NCBI GenBank assembly: GCA_030015575.1
Contig: JASDDO010000001.1
Location: forward strand, 326,773,595-326,837,594
DNA length: 64,000 nucleotides
From: Agapanthus africanus
Lineage: Eukaryota; Streptophyta; Magnoliopsida; Asparagales; Amaryllidaceae
Direction: 5' to 3'
Below are positions 1 to 11,486 of this stretch, piece after piece; the stretch's first letter is position 1; each line of letters opens with the position of its first letter. The translations under genes and the position numbers were made by a program. The notes beneath the pieces are model-generated. The model saw only the letters and a list, made by a program, of their open reading frames with translations, was not told the origin of the DNA and searched no databases.

Positions 1-189
1 AGGCGTAACCCCGTTGACACCTTTCTAGACACCTACTTGATCGGCTAATTGTAATGTGTAAAACTCTCCCAGGAGTAACAATTACTCGCAGCGGGTATCG
101 AGATCCAACTATCTCATAGAAGGTATGCAATCTCATTGCAAATTTCAACACTTGAAATTCCCGATAATTTTGCCCCTAGCGTTTTATGA

Positions 190-384
190 CCTTGACGAAT
201 GCCAAACAACCCATAGTCCACTAGTCAAGTTCAACCCGTACATTTCTTGATTGAATTAAACCCACCCGCACGACCCTTGACGAATACCAAACAACGCCGT
301 ACGAATACCCTAATCCAATCTGCATCATATGCATAAGCAGATAAATACTAGTTAGCTACCGCACACTACGCCTTGACGAATGCC
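190..384 (-). repeat. Three spaced stem-loop motifs in Cop-A leader
   Basis: On the top strand CCTTGACGAATGCC or a one-base variant occurs at 190-203, 275-288 and 371-384. Each copy is flanked by short complementary arms, for example CTGCG with CGTAG around the third. The same trio is found in Cop-B, Cop-I and Cop-J. The function is unknown; I infer RNA stem-loops. Confidence 0.6.
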
Positions 385-544
385 AAACTACCGCAGCACG
401 AATACTAACTAGTACTTATCTGAAATGACGTAGGGCTACGACAGGTTTTTCTGAAAACCTATTGCATAATGAACTTGAAATCGTTGTAGAATCAAATGAT
501 TTTTGAAATGGAGTGTTTTTTAGGCTTTTCTAGTTTTTCTAAAA

Positions 545-780
545 GAGTCACTCCCGGTGAAGGGATCGTCGGTCCTTTCCTTATCGAATAAGGTGCAGGA
601 TATATCACATATACCGCTGTGCAAAGAAAAAACTCTTAAAAGCAATCAAAAGACAAACCGAGTGTGTAGCATCTGCCAGTTATTGCTAAAGGAGTCACTC
701 CCGGTGAAGGGATCTCGGTCCTTTCCTCATCGAATAAGGTGCAGGATATATCACATATACCTCTGTGCAAAGCAAGAACT
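545..780 (-). repeat. Two-unit 147-bp repeat in Cop-A leader
   Basis: ACTCCCGGTGAAGGGATC starts each unit, within 547-567 and 694-714. It is followed in both units by GGTGCAGGATATATCACATA and a TGTGCAAAG element. The unit spacing is 147 bp here and in Cop-I and Cop-J, and 137 bp in Cop-B. Confidence 0.8.
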
Positions 781-1127
781 GTAGCTACCCCTTTTTTATT
801 TTGAAATTCGATTCTACAACATCTTTAGGTTTCTTTTATTTCATTAATCACATTAATGAAGTCCCATCATCAAACTACCTAAACATCACAGATAAATACG
901 ACGTACACTTATGCCATCCGCATTCGCCTCGATGTCCCCTCGTGCACCGTTAGGTTAGGTGACTAACGGCAGAGCGGGGCAGGGCTAGCGCGGGTGTAGA
1001 ACATAAGTAACGCCTATATAATATATCATATATACTATATACAGTATTTATCACAGAATATATCACATGATCACATCACAGATATTGCAGCAAAAGAATC
1101 ATATGAAATATTGGATATACTAGGACG

Positions 1128-1163
1128 TCCGTGTTTTCAATACGAGACAGTATAAAACACGGA
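1128..1163 (-). other. Conserved leader hairpin (Cop-A)
   Basis: A perfect 10-bp inverted repeat, TCCGTGTTTT (1128-1137) and AAAACACGGA (1154-1163), with a 16-nt loop. The same stem is kept in Cop-J (48351-48386) and Cop-I (57930-57965), and a different but complementary stem stands in Cop-B (6829-6858). Confidence 0.75.
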
Positions 1164-1198
1164 TTCCACGGTCGCGATGAATAGCAAAACCCACACCC

Positions 1199-1606
1199 CT
1201 AGACCCCTACGAGAGCGGCAAGCAACCCTACCAATTCTAGAGTTAGGAGACCCGGACTCGACTTCTCGAGTTGGTCTCCCTCTGGACTCCGGAACCCGGT
1301 TACTTGTGCTCCCCTCCTTGGGTCTATCCTAGTGCAGAAAAGTAAATAATATACAAATGGTGACATCATCCGCAACCTGGAAGTGCCCCAATAAAAGAAT
1401 ATTACAAACAAGTTTTTACATGAATGAAAATGAAAAGCACTCATCTCATATAAAAACCCCCGGCTATTCAAACACGACGATCCAATAGAACATATCCAGC
1501 AACACATAACAACACATGTCATCAACGTAAGTAAATATGCGCATCCCAATTGTCGTTGACATATAGCAACGAAACCGGCGATATCACATATTACACTTAC
1601 GGTCAC
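1199..1606 (-). other. 135-codon open frame in leader, doubtful coding
   Basis: An open frame with the same start and length occurs in Cop-I at 57487-57894 and is truncated by a frameshift in Cop-J (47906-48190). The product would be Cys- and hydrophobic-rich and matches no family I know. Most differences between the Cop-A and Cop-I versions change the amino acid, which argues against protein selection. The DNA overlaps two conserved RNA hairpins, which explain the conservation better. Part of the frame (CTRIDPRRGA in A, CTRIAPRKGA in B) is still recognisable in divergent Cop-B, so coding is not fully excluded. Confidence 0.25.
1246..1279 (-). other. Conserved two-part hairpin (Cop-A)
   Basis: Outer arms GGAGACC (1246-1252) and GGTCTCC (1273-1279) enclose inner arms ACTCGA and TCGAGT with a 4-nt loop. 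Cop-J and Cop-I have the same stems but different loop bases (ATAG and GGTG). Confidence 0.75.
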
Positions 1607-2859
1607 AGAAAAGAAAGTGCAAAACTACAACAGTTGGAATCCGCAATCTCCATAGACATCGCATGCCTAATCAAATGAATACCTTAGACATCACATGCCT
1701 AACAATTATAAACCCTGCATTTTAGTCTCATTATCGAAAACTCTTTTCAATATCAAGTCGGGCAATTCATCAAGATTCCCGACATCCTAATCGAATGCTC
1801 GTCGCAAACTTTAGTAGACGGCCGCACCCCCGATGCCGACGACGAAGTGCACGAAGGCGGAACACCGCTGCCGCGAGCACCCGAACGGATGCTTTCGGCG
1901 ACAGGGTTCTCCTACAGTCACTTGGTCGGGGCTATGGAGTGAGGCTGTCTATTAAGTTTACCCGGCGAGTATCCCCGTACTCTAGGTGATTGCGACGGAC
2001 TTTTGATCACATCAAAATTCCGTGGCAACCGATCAAGTGAGACTAAACTACTAGATTTATAACATTCATTCAGTTATCTCATAACTACTTGTGAATTCCA
2101 AATGTTGTATCACATTCCGGATAAATAGAAAATGTTAAACTTTCCGATCGAACAATCGAACACCCAGGTTTACCCAATACAGCTCAACACATGAAATAAC
2201 TCTAAAAACATTCAGTTCATGCCTCAGTACCAACGGTCCAGCCGTAGAAGGGTCAAGCCAACGCATCACATGTGGCACGCCTTACTGCCCCAAACCCTAA
2301 GGTTCAAAGGGCAGTTCAAGACGGTCACATAATCGAGTTAAGGTTTGTTGTCTTCTAGAGGGTCCATCGCGTTACTTGCACTACTTAGAACGTCTTTAAA
2401 CCACGGAAAAATCCAACACTTGGAAATTTCCCGACAGGGGAAAAATTGGGTATTTATATCCGGTCGAACTTTTTAACATATTCAACAAATTATCCGGAAA
2501 ACACATAGACAAAATCTGATAATCCGATCGAATCATCTAAGCTCCAAAACACCCTGGAATATTCAACTCTTGAATAAATATTAAAAAATTCCCAGAAAAT
2601 CCAGCAACTGAAGTGACAAATTACTGTGCAAAAATGGAGGGCTGACGTCATCATATGGCAGCGGAACCGCCGCACAAGTGACAAGTTAGCCCCTCGAATT
2701 TCACAGTAATTCAACTAAGACCCTGCTGAATTTTTTAGCAATTTTTAATCCGGAAAAAAACCCAGTTTTTGAAAAAAGTCCAGAGAGCATTTTGGAAATG
2801 GGATTTCGGTTCGATCGGACTTCAAACTCCGTCTACGCCTCGCCTAAGGCTCTAGCTAG

Positions 2860-2871
2860 GCTCTGATACCA
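2860..2871 (-). other. Primer-binding site of Cop-A
   Basis: GCTCTGATACCA on the top strand, which is TGGTATCAGAGC on the element strand and complementary to the 3' end of plant initiator tRNA-Met. One base separates it from the LTR end. Confidence 0.9.
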
Positions 2872-2872
2872 C

Positions 2873-5064
2873 TGTAGGGTTCCTAGGCACACTAATGAGG
2901 TCTCACAAGGCATCAACCATGCCAGTTTCAAATTATACAAGTGCCGAGAAACCCTAATACGGATCGTTAACTAGAATTTTAGGCGAAAAAGGAAACTAGT
3001 TAACAAATTAACTAAGTGAACGGAAATACAACCTTTGTAGATCCAGTTCTCCACCTCCATAGCTCCATGATGAAGTCTCCTTGTTGTCCAAATCAAATCC
3101 CGGGCTCTAGCGTCGGCTTCATCGGAGAAATGGGCGGGCTAGGTCATCGACTACGATGCCGAAGATGATCTACGTCGAGGCATCACTAGATCAAGCTCCC
3201 ACTTCACCAAGTCATGAAACTTGTGAAGAAAACACCCTATACTACTTAGCAATAGGAAGTGGGTTCACTTTAGAATTGGATTTCTCACTTGATTCCTCAA
3301 GTTGCCATTGATGGAATCAAGCTTCTTCATCTTGAAGAAGAAGAAGAAGATGATGAATATTATGATAAGAATTTTTTTGAATAGTAAAGAAAATCAATAC
3401 TTATCATAATACAACCATGGTCAAGTGTAGAGAATCAACTAGGGTTAAGTGGAGTGGTTAGGGTTAAGCATGAGACAAAATGGTCACTTAGTCAAAGCTT
3501 CATGAAGCTTCAAGATGCAAACAAAGAAAGCCACCATTTTCTCTTTATGCCATTTATTTTTCAAAAAGAATAAATAAATAAATGAATAAGAAAACAAAAC
3601 CCTAACCATTCATATAACCATGGTTTAATCTTTACACAAACCTAAGTAAACATGTATCATCAAACATGATACAATCAAGTGCACAAAAGTATATCACATA
3701 TACAACTTGTGCAATGCAAGTGAGAAAATACATTTAAAGTGAACCAATACTAGTTAATGCAAAGTAATATATCAATATATAATTATGCATTAAATCATTA
3801 AATCAACACTTGATTTAACGATCCGGTCATATCGCATATAACCGACTAATATCCAATGTATCGACTTATCGAATCAATCCATGATTCGTTAACTAGGTTA
3901 TATCGCATACAACCATTCGATACATTCATCGCGAGAATTGAATACGGAATCACATACACGCATTATTCTCGGTCCTGCACATATCTCATATGCGCTCCTA
4001 TTTCGTTTCGCTTGAGCCAGGAAACCTCTGTGTAGGACTCTAAAGACTCGTCAATACGCCGGCAGCAGGTGATGATCATATCAAACACCCACAAGCCGCA
4101 AGCGGTCTGCTAAACGTAACGGCCACCCGGGTATTGAGCGATCAGAAGATCGACGAGCAAGCCCGCTCACACTCCTGTGAATCCAACCAGTAACACTTAC
4201 CGTACAGTCCGGTCTGATCTTCTGATATGTCGCATATCTCGCCTAGGGGTGGTAAACGTCAGACCCCAATAGCTCGATAAGTCGTGTCGATTTGAGGTCT
4301 ATAACAGTTTGAGAAACTACTGGTAACACTTACCAGTAAATCTCAGTAACCCTGGCCAGGGATTTCCGGTTATAGCCAATCGAACACAGCGCAACATCAA
4401 CTCCCTATACCGGGAGAGACGAATCCCCTCCTATCGCTCATTGCCTCCATGTGATTCGGGACTGTACCCAAAAGCCACCGTTTTGCAAGCCCTCTTGGAC
4501 GTGGTAAGGTGGAAATCAAAGCACAGTGGGAACCATACAAGACTCTATGACGATCTCGGGTCAACAGACTACTCTGTACCAGGGTCACCAGAGAACTGCC
4601 ATCTGACGTAAGGTATAATACCATCTGGGAGTTCTCGACGAGTCCGTCCAGTGTACCTAGTCTCCACTGAGCACCCGTATATCATCTCTGATGTCAAACA
4701 CCAATGGATATGGGATCTACCATCGCCCATCTGCATGGGTCGAGAAGGTATACGCAAGTCTACTCTGGTATATCGATGCCCCGTCTCGATATACCCACGA
4801 CTAGGGACCTTGAAGGATGTACTTATAGACTACCATGTCCCCATTAGTATGATCTGCATCATAGTCCAGGTAGTCAAGTACACATCCTAAGGGCTTTACC
4901 AACATGTAACAGAGAGACAATCAGTATACACGTTAAGGTAAAGATCAACTAGATAGCATACTATCATGTCGAGCAAGAAAGTCCTCCCTATATATGTCCC
5001 AGCATCCACTACAATATACATCCTATGTATAGTAATGGCCTCTAGAGCATACATATAACTAACA
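2873..5064 (-). mobile_element. Cop-A 5' LTR (2192 bp)
   Basis: On the element strand this LTR starts TGTTAGTTATATG at 5064 and ends CCCTACA at 2873, matching both LTRs of Cop-J (2213 bp each) and those of Cop-I. The hairpin chain of the family lies at about 3660-4360. It abuts Cop-B internal sequence at 5065, so Cop-A is inserted in Cop-B. Its second LTR and target duplication are outside the window. Confidence 0.9.
3660..4360 (-). other. LTR hairpin chain (Cop-A)
   Basis: The minus-strand copy of the chain described for Cop-J. It includes arms TACTGGTAA and TTACCAGTA around a 3-nt loop at 4318-4338, the GATATG/CATATC hairpin, and a CGGTTATAT/ATATGACCG hairpin whose one imperfect pair is G-U in sense RNA. 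Confidence 0.6.
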
Positions 5065-5908
5065 GTGTCCTGGAGAAATACAAAGGTGAAGTGGCAGTGG
5101 TAATGAAATACCTGGTTTGGTCGTGAATATCAGTCGCAATTTACTTTGCCCTCCTTCTAATCCCTTTCTCTGTCTTTACATAATACCTTCTGTACACCAT
5201 CGTTAGGCTAATTGGTTTTCTTCATTCCCTACCGGTCGGCACCTGCCTAAGGTTTGGAAGAAGACAATCCAATTTGCGTAATAGGTGTACTATCTCCTAA
5301 ACCAAGGAGTACTCGCAACCTGAGAGAAGGTAAAAGGAAAAGACAACTGAATAGTCCTATTCGTTTTCTCCAGAACCGGAAACCATCCTCGAATAAATTC
5401 CTTCGAGTTCGTATATAACCATACGATGGTTTTGTCCAATGGAAGTGGACGTTCGTAGTAATACGGGGTGTCCTGGAGAAAAGGGTAAAAGTAGGAGTGG
5501 CAATGAAGTTTGCAACTCTGAAAATCCAAAAGCCAGTGTTTAAGAAGGTTCAGTTAATTTGGTTACTGAGTCATAGTCTAGGGTCGGGTCAATGGTCGCT
5601 GTCAAAGAGAGAGAGAAAAGAAACACTCAGCGTGCACTCTAACCTAGATCAGAATGGTTACCAATTTATCTAATCTGGAAACCTCCCACTGTACCGTCAA
5701 ATTCTCCTCCAAACCTGAAAGAAGAATTAGTCGGGATCACCCGAGGAGTAAACCAACTCATCGGTGGGAATCGGGATCCAACTATCATCGCATGATAACG
5801 TGAAGGAATCTGCTCGCGTTATCACACTCCAGAAGGTATGCGCATATCTGGCAAGTTTCAGTTTCTTTAGAAACTCCCGATGTGAATTTTTGCCCCATGC
5901 TCTTATGA

Positions 5909-6100
5909 CCTTGACGAAGGCCAATATATCATAAGTCACATGTCAAGTTCTACCCGTCATTGTCCAGGTTAATTTGAACCCACCCATACATACCGTTGAC
6001 GAAGGCCAAAATAGTAGTACGACTGTCCCAAACCAACGCATCTATCTATGCTACAGAAAAGTAACAAATAGCTACCATACACTATGCCTTGACGAAGGCC
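5909..6100 (-). repeat. Three spaced stem-loop motifs (Cop-B)
   Basis: TTGACGAAGGCC occurs at 5911-5922, 5996-6007 and 6089-6100. Flanking arms differ from the main family yet still pair: CTTATGA with TCATAAG at the first and CTATG with CATAG at the third (element strand). Confidence 0.65.
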
Positions 6101-6253
6101 AACTACATAGCATGAATACTAAGTGCTACCTTTCTGAAATGACGGAGGGCTACGAATGGTTTTTGGCGAAAACCTTGAACTTAATGAACTTGATATCGTT
6201 GAAGGAACCGGATAGCTTTATAAAATATAGTGACGAAAACTTTTGCTAAAGAG

Positions 6254-6470
6254 GTCACTCCCGGTGAAGGGATCTCGGCTCTTTCCCCGTAGAATGAGTT
6301 GCAGGATATTCCAACTGAATACCACGATGCAAAGCAAAAGTAATCGGCTATAGTGAAGTTATTGCCCTGACGCAAACTTATGTTCAAGGGGTCACTCCCG
6401 GTGAAGGGATCTCGGCCTTTGCCTTGTCGACTGAGGAGCAGGATATTCCAACTGAATACCACGATGCAAA
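6254..6470 (-). repeat. Two-unit 137-bp repeat (Cop-B)
   Basis: GTCACTCCCGGTGAAGGGAT begins at 6254 and 6391. Both units then carry the same GGATATTCCAACTGAATACC element. This differs from the element at that place in Cop-A, I and J, so the two units have been homogenised within each subfamily. Confidence 0.75.
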
Positions 6471-6828
6471 ACAGAAGAGAACGTCCTTGCAATAACAACT
6501 TTTTGAAAAGTGTTCCAACAACATCAGAATATGTTTGTTTTTATCTTGCATTGATCCGAATCAACGCAGTCCCATCAATTGATCACACCAGTAAAGAACG
6601 AAAATAATGACGTACGTATATTCCATCCGCATTCGCCACTGGGTCCCGTCATTACCCGTTAGGTTAGTTAACTAACGACAGAGCGGGGAATGGACTAGCA
6701 CGGATGCAAAACATATACAACATCTACTAGTATATATATCAATATATAATATTTCGCTCAAGGCGTGATAAAATGCAACATCACAGAAATGTACAGCATC
6801 AAAGAATAATACAGATATCTGGGATCCC

Positions 6829-6858
6829 CGGGTTTCACATAGCCGCTACTGAAACCCG
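6829..6858 (-). other. Terminal leader hairpin (Cop-B)
   Basis: Perfect 9-bp arms CGGGTTTCA (6829-6837) and TGAAACCCG (6850-6858) with a 12-nt loop, at the position of the TCCGTGTTTT hairpin of the main family but with unrelated stem bases. Confidence 0.7.
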
Positions 6859-7071
6859 ACGTTCTCCTGGTCGTGTGGATAGCCTGTGCAATGAAATCCT
6901 ATACCCCTACGGGCGCGGCAAGTTACCCGCCAAAACCTGAAGCGAGGCAGCCCCCTTCAGCAACATGAATGGACCACCCAGCACTTCATGGAATCCGGTA
7001 ACTTGGGCACCCCTCCTGGGTCAACCTGTACCCCCTACGAGTGCGGCGAATAGCCCGCCAATTCAAGAGTG

Positions 7072-7108
7072 AAGCCCCCTCCGTCTCAACGCAATGAGAT
7101 GCGGGCTT
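7072..7108 (-). other. Two-part hairpin (Cop-B)
   Basis: Outer arms AAGCCC (7072-7077) and GGGCTT (7103-7108) enclose TCTCA and TGAGA. This is the same architecture and position as the GGAGACC hairpin of the main family, with different bases. Confidence 0.6.
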
Positions 7109-7377
7109 GTTGCCCTCTAGAACCCGGCTATCCGTGCTCCCTTCCGCGGGGCAATCCTAGTACAGAAAGTAAAATATACATACAACGGGTACATCGACCG
7201 CAACCTGGTCGTGCCCCAAAAGAATAATATACAGACAGGCAGTGACAGCAGTCCACATGTCGGACGCTCGCCCCGTAATATCAAATGCACATAATACAAC
7301 CAAATCTGTACTAACATTGCATCCAGGCTATCCCCCACGACCAATCCGCAACATCAGAGCACAACACAGAACATCAA

Positions 7378-7455
7378 CGTGAATGTCACGTTCGCAAATC
7401 TGTCTAACCGGGCCATAGCAGTTAGACAGGATTTACCGATCGAGTGACATTCACG
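7378..7455 (-). other. Two nested perfect stems (Cop-B)
   Basis: The outer stem is CGTGAATGTCAC (7378-7389) with GTGACATTCACG (7444-7455), 12 bp. The inner stem is CTGTCTAAC (7400-7408) with GTTAGACAG (7421-7429), 9 bp. The homologous place in Cop-J (47911-47986) forms two nested stems from other bases. Confidence 0.75.
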
Positions 7456-7653
7456 GTCGCAGATATAATGTAAATACTGTGAACTAATGTGTTTAAAATA
7501 TCCGATCGATCAAATTTTCCTAAGCTATCCCCCAAGCATTACTGTAGCACTTAAAGAAATTCTGGGCCCAAAAAGAATGTTCCAAAAACCATATTTTCAA
7601 GTCAGGAGGCCTCTGTAAAATATTGGTGCAATGATTCCTTCTTATTGCCGAAG

Positions 7654-7686
7654 AACCGCGGCCCAAACAGGGGTTTGGCCGCGGTT
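7654..7686 (-). other. GC-rich leader hairpin (Cop-B)
   Basis: Arms 7654-7668 and 7673-7686 (AACCGCGGCC...AAAC against GTTTGGCCGCGGTT) pair with one bulged base around a 4-nt loop, about 240 bp inside the primer-binding site. Confidence 0.65.
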
Positions 7687-7891
7687 CCGCGGTCGTTCTA
7701 GGAAATTAGTGCATCGAATTTTTACAGTATGCTTAAAATTCCATGTACATACTTCTACAACACACTGAAAAATATTTGGAGCCAAAAATATTTCGACAGA
7801 AACTGATGCTATTCGAAAATGCGGTTTTGGAATTTTGTTCGATCGGAAATGTAAAACACATTAGACAAAGCTAGACTAGGTTAATGGCGAG

Positions 7892-7903
7892 GCTCTGATA
7901 CCA
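7892..7903 (-). other. Primer-binding site of Cop-B
   Basis: GCTCTGATACCA on the top strand (TGGTATCAGAGC on the element strand), one base from the LTR end, as in Cop-A. Confidence 0.9.
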
Positions 7904-7904
7904 C

Positions 7905-10033
7905 TGTAAGTGCACGGCGGCGCCCCGGCCGTCAATCCGACACCGGAATGCGGAAGCGATGCTTTACTTTAACTTTTTAAACCGGCACCACCGCGCACTA
8001 TAACCCGGATCGTGCCATTAATCTAGTCCTAGCTAACAAGAGGAGGGTAAAGAGATATACCGAGCGATCCGTGTCCTTCGGTCTTCTCGTCATCGTCCCG
8101 ATCTCCCGCGGAATGTCCGGTCTCCACCTCTTCGCCGGAAGGGCACCACGTCGCCGGCTTCTTTTACGGGCTCCCACCTCTGGACCGAGGCAACTCGGGC
8201 ACGAAGTTGGCGAGTCGACGTGCCCAAGATTTGCTGTAGAATAGTGTAGTGCTATGTCTCATTTGGGGTTGTAGGAAGTTGCCTTTGGTGGAGGAAATGA
8301 ACTTGTGGAATTTTTGTGGATGAACTTGGGGATTTTGCATACATGAAGAGAACCAAAATCCCCTACACAAAAATGGGCAGCCCCTCTCACCTTGGCCGGC
8401 CATGGCATGAGGAAGAGAAGAAGTTGAGAGAATGAGAGAGAGCCTCACAAAAATAATGCAAGAGAGAGATCAAAAATGTTATCATGAAAAGAAATGATCA
8501 CACATTCAAAACAACACTCCACCAACCATCATCATTACTCCAAAGTCAAGCAATCATGAAGAAGTCAAGAAGTCAAGGGATGGTGCAACCATCATGACAC
8601 TACAATGTGCAAAGACAACCCTCCAAAATGCTTATTTGCACAAATGCAAATAAGCCCTCCTCCACCAATCTTCAGCCAATGAAAGATACAAAGAAATATG
8701 GCTGAAACGGAAAACAAACTGGCAACTCCAAAAAAAACTGATCCCGTAATAAATTACAGGAAAACCCCGCTACTGTATATACATACCCGCATTTGTATTC
8801 CGACCGAAATACAAATGCAATGAGACAAAATCTACACTGTACAATACTAGGATCCGGCTTAAACCAAAGCCCGCTAGTATTAACCGTCCGATCATGATCC
8901 GTGCAATACCGCACGTATCTGATCGAACCCTGCCATATCTCCATACGGCCTCTACAGCGTTTCGCCCGAAACTTGAGAAACTGTTCTGTGGGGGATTCTA
9001 AAGACTCGCCAACACCTTGGTTGTGGATTTAACCACTAGCACGTCAGAGGTATTAGCCTATACGTAACGGGCTACAAGGTATTGACCAAAAGGGACGTCG
9101 ATGAGCGAACTCATCCTGACACCCTACTGAGCCTGTCAGTGACAATATCCGTAGAGTCTGGTCCGTTCGTCTACGAGCATCGCATGGCGGGCCTAGGGGG
9201 TTGGTAAAAGTCAGACCCCCAAAAGCGGTACAAGTCGTGCCGGAGTGTAGCCCAGAACACCCTGAGATACTACTGGAATACCTACCAGTAAATCTCCTGC
9301 CTTGGCCAAGGACTTCGTGTAATGGCTCTCCTAGACACAGCGCGACCTCACCCCCAATACCGGGAAAGACGAACCCCTGCAGATCCGCTCACTGTCTCCA
9401 TGTCGCTCGGGACTGTACCCAACTAAAACATGTTTGCACGTCTCCTTTGAGCGTGGTAGGGTAGTAATCAAAGTACAGTGGGAAATCACACGAGACAAAT
9501 GACGATCCTCGGGTCGATGAACTAACCTGTACACATGTCACCAGGAAACTGCTATGTGACGTCAGGTTTAAGACCAACTAGCATGTTCCCGGCGAGTCCT
9601 GTCCGGTGTACTCATAACCCAATGATCACCTGTATACATCTTAGGTGAACCAACTGACACCAGTAGCTTGTGAGACCGGCCACCGCCCCTCGTCGGGGTC
9701 TCGACTGTATACACTAGTCTACTCTAGCGTATTGATGCCCTGTCTCGAAACTCCCATGACTAGGGACCTTTTAAGGATGTGCTTATAGACTACCAGCTCC
9801 CACGTATATGATTGCCCTCATACTGCTGGCAGTCAGGCAAGAATCCTAGGGGCTCTATCAACGTGTAATAGCGACCTGTCCGGTCACCTAAAGCAGTACA
9901 CGATGATAAAGATAAACCAGATAGCATACTATCATCTTGAGTAAGACTGTCCTACCGGGATAGGTCCTCTCTCAATCATTGCAATCACATGCTTGTGATC
10001 CAATAATTGACTCTTAGGGCACTATCTCCAACA
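7905..10033 (-). mobile_element. Cop-B 5' LTR (2129 bp)
   Basis: On the element strand it starts TGTTGGAGATAGTGCCC at 10033 and ends at TGTAAGTGC (top strand) at 7905. About 9000-9950 aligns with the first half of the Cop-A/C/I/J LTR at low identity; the rest is hardly alignable. A perfect 11-bp hairpin, GCATTTGTATT (8789-8799) with AATACAAATGC (8808-8818), sits where the main family has its hairpin chain. Its outer end abuts the integrase/RT linker of Cop-C, so Cop-B is inserted in Cop-C. Confidence 0.85.
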
Positions 10034-10920
10034 CAAAAGATGTTTTGTTTCTCAACATTCCACCTTTGTGAAAGGGAATTTCTTGTGAAGAAATTAGTGG
10101 TCTTGAGGTAGAACTGGAAAGAGTTCCAGCTATACAAACTGTAACTGATGATTTGGTAGAACTAAAGGATTCAATAGTTTCTGACGAACCTCAGCCTCTC
10201 CGCCGATCTAGTAGGGTTCCTCACCCACCTGAGAGATACTTCAGTTTCTCTATGACAGTGGGAGCGAGGATTGCATCATGAGATGATGACCCAACTAGTT
10301 TCAAGCTGGCCATCAGGAGTAGGACTCTGTAAGAATGGCTGGATGCTTAGCGATCTGAGATGGAATCCTTATACACCAACAATGTATGGACTTTGGTTGC
10401 TTTATCTGAAGGGTTAAATCCCCATTAGGAGCAAATATATCTTGAGAAGATTACTTGGTGTACATGGAAAAGTTAAGACTTTCAAAGCTATGCTTAAGTC
10501 CATCCAAATCCTACTTGCCACTGCTACATACCATGACTATGATATCTGGCGGTTGGGTGTCATGACTACTTTTCTAAATGTTGATTTAGAAGAGAGCGTC
10601 TATAAGTACACAGCCAGAGGGCTTCATAGACAGTGGGAGCAGCGGAAACGTGTGCAAGATGTTTTATGTGATAAATCAGGCATCGCAGAGTTGGAACATC
10701 TGTTTTGATGTGGTAGTCAAAGAGTTTGACTTCATCAAAATGGTAGATGAACCTTGTATATACAAAAAGGTATTAGGGAGTATGGTGGTGATCCTCGTAG
10801 AGTACGTGGATGACATACTCTTGATAGGGAAGGAGTTTCCTATGCTACGCTCGGTCAATCTCAGCTTATCACAAGGATTCTCCATATATGACCAAGGTGA
10901 TACCTCCTAAATCCTAGGTT
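10034..10920 (+). pseudogene. Cop-C: copia integrase tail and reverse transcriptase remnant
   Basis: Decayed pol of a Ty1/copia element. After the Cop-B junction comes the integrase C-terminal linker, then the proline-rich LRRSSRVPHPPERYF segment that precedes copia RT. Next is RT proper, with a LLATATYHDYDIW...TFLN block, the QSWNICFD block in another frame, and the YVDD catalytic box at 10803-10814. RT would copy element RNA into DNA in virus-like particles. The reading frame shifts by one between the two RT halves at about 10640-10650, and this shift is also in Cop-I and Cop-J. Cop-C has sense codons (10631-10633 and after SLSQ) where I and J have stops, so it is the least damaged here. 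It is still not functional. Confidence 0.85.
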
Positions 10921-11019
10921 TTATATTTATGAGATAGATCTAAATAGATGTTCGGATTCTCACTAATTGTAGTGAGATGGTATCAATTGATCCTGGGGAG
11001 AATCACTGGAAAAGGTTCC

Positions 11020-11480
11020 AGGGTGATAAGGACGACTGAATGTCAGTCGCAGGCATTGTCTTTACCCTCAGTGGAGGGACGGTATGTTGGAAGAGTTCCA
11101 AGCTAGATACCGTGACATACTAGACGATTAAAGGCTAGATACATCGTTACCAAGGATGCTACCAAAGAGGAAGTCTGGATAAATATAAGTTCATGAGATG
11201 AATTTCGTTCCTACCATTGTGTAACAATGGAGTTGTGGCTTTCGCCAAGGAACCCCCATCCTATCAGAAATCCAGATATAATTCTTAGGCAGTATCACCT
11301 AATCATGGAGATGGTTGATCTCCAGGGAGATCGAGGTTAGGAGAGTAGACACAGAGGACAACAGCGCGGATCCACTCACAAAGGTCTTTTTCCCAGTAGT
11401 GACTTTTACGAGATGGTTGAGTATGAGATACTTCAACCACAGCTAATTGTTGGGTATGGGATACCATAACAGATGGCCCT
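11020..11480 (+). pseudogene. Cop-C: copia RNase H remnant
   Basis: Frames around 11040-11450 give a SVAGIVFTLSGGTVCW-type start, a NNGVVAFAKEP block and a DPLTK-like C-terminus, all typical of copia RNase H. Frameshifts and stops interrupt it. RNase H would remove the RNA strand during reverse transcription. It ends just before the polypurine tract. Confidence 0.7.
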
Positions 11481-11486
11481 AGTGCA

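Larger units (their letters stand above)
1..2872 (-). mobile_element. Cop-A: 5' internal leader of a Ty1/copia element
   Basis: Minus-strand leader of a copia retrotransposon, running from the primer-binding site at 2860-2871 off the left edge. It is the reverse complement of the leader of Cop-J (46608 to about 49500) and Cop-I (56205 to about 59100) in the same order, with only scattered differences. No gag can be read. It holds the conserved leader elements: three stem-loops (190-384), two 147-bp units (547 and 694), and hairpins at 1128-1163 and 1246-1279. A TATA-like box (reverse complement at 2451-2458) is also present. The protease-to-RNase H part lies outside the window. Confidence 0.88.
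5065..7904 (-). mobile_element. Cop-B: internal leader of a divergent copia subfamily
   Basis: Minus-strand leader from the primer-binding site (7892-7903) down to the Cop-A insertion at 5065. It is collinear with the Cop-A/I/J leader but strongly diverged. Landmarks keep order: a GC-rich hairpin (7654-7686), a two-stem fold (7378-7455), paired hairpin blocks (about 6890-7130), a terminal hairpin (6829-6858), two repeat units (6254 and 6391) and three stem-loops (5909-6100). The pyrimidine tract plus CAG at about 5595-5625 matches the end of the leader in Cop-J. The stretch 5065-5590 should correspond to the gag-end/protease region but is not recognisable. Confidence 0.8.
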
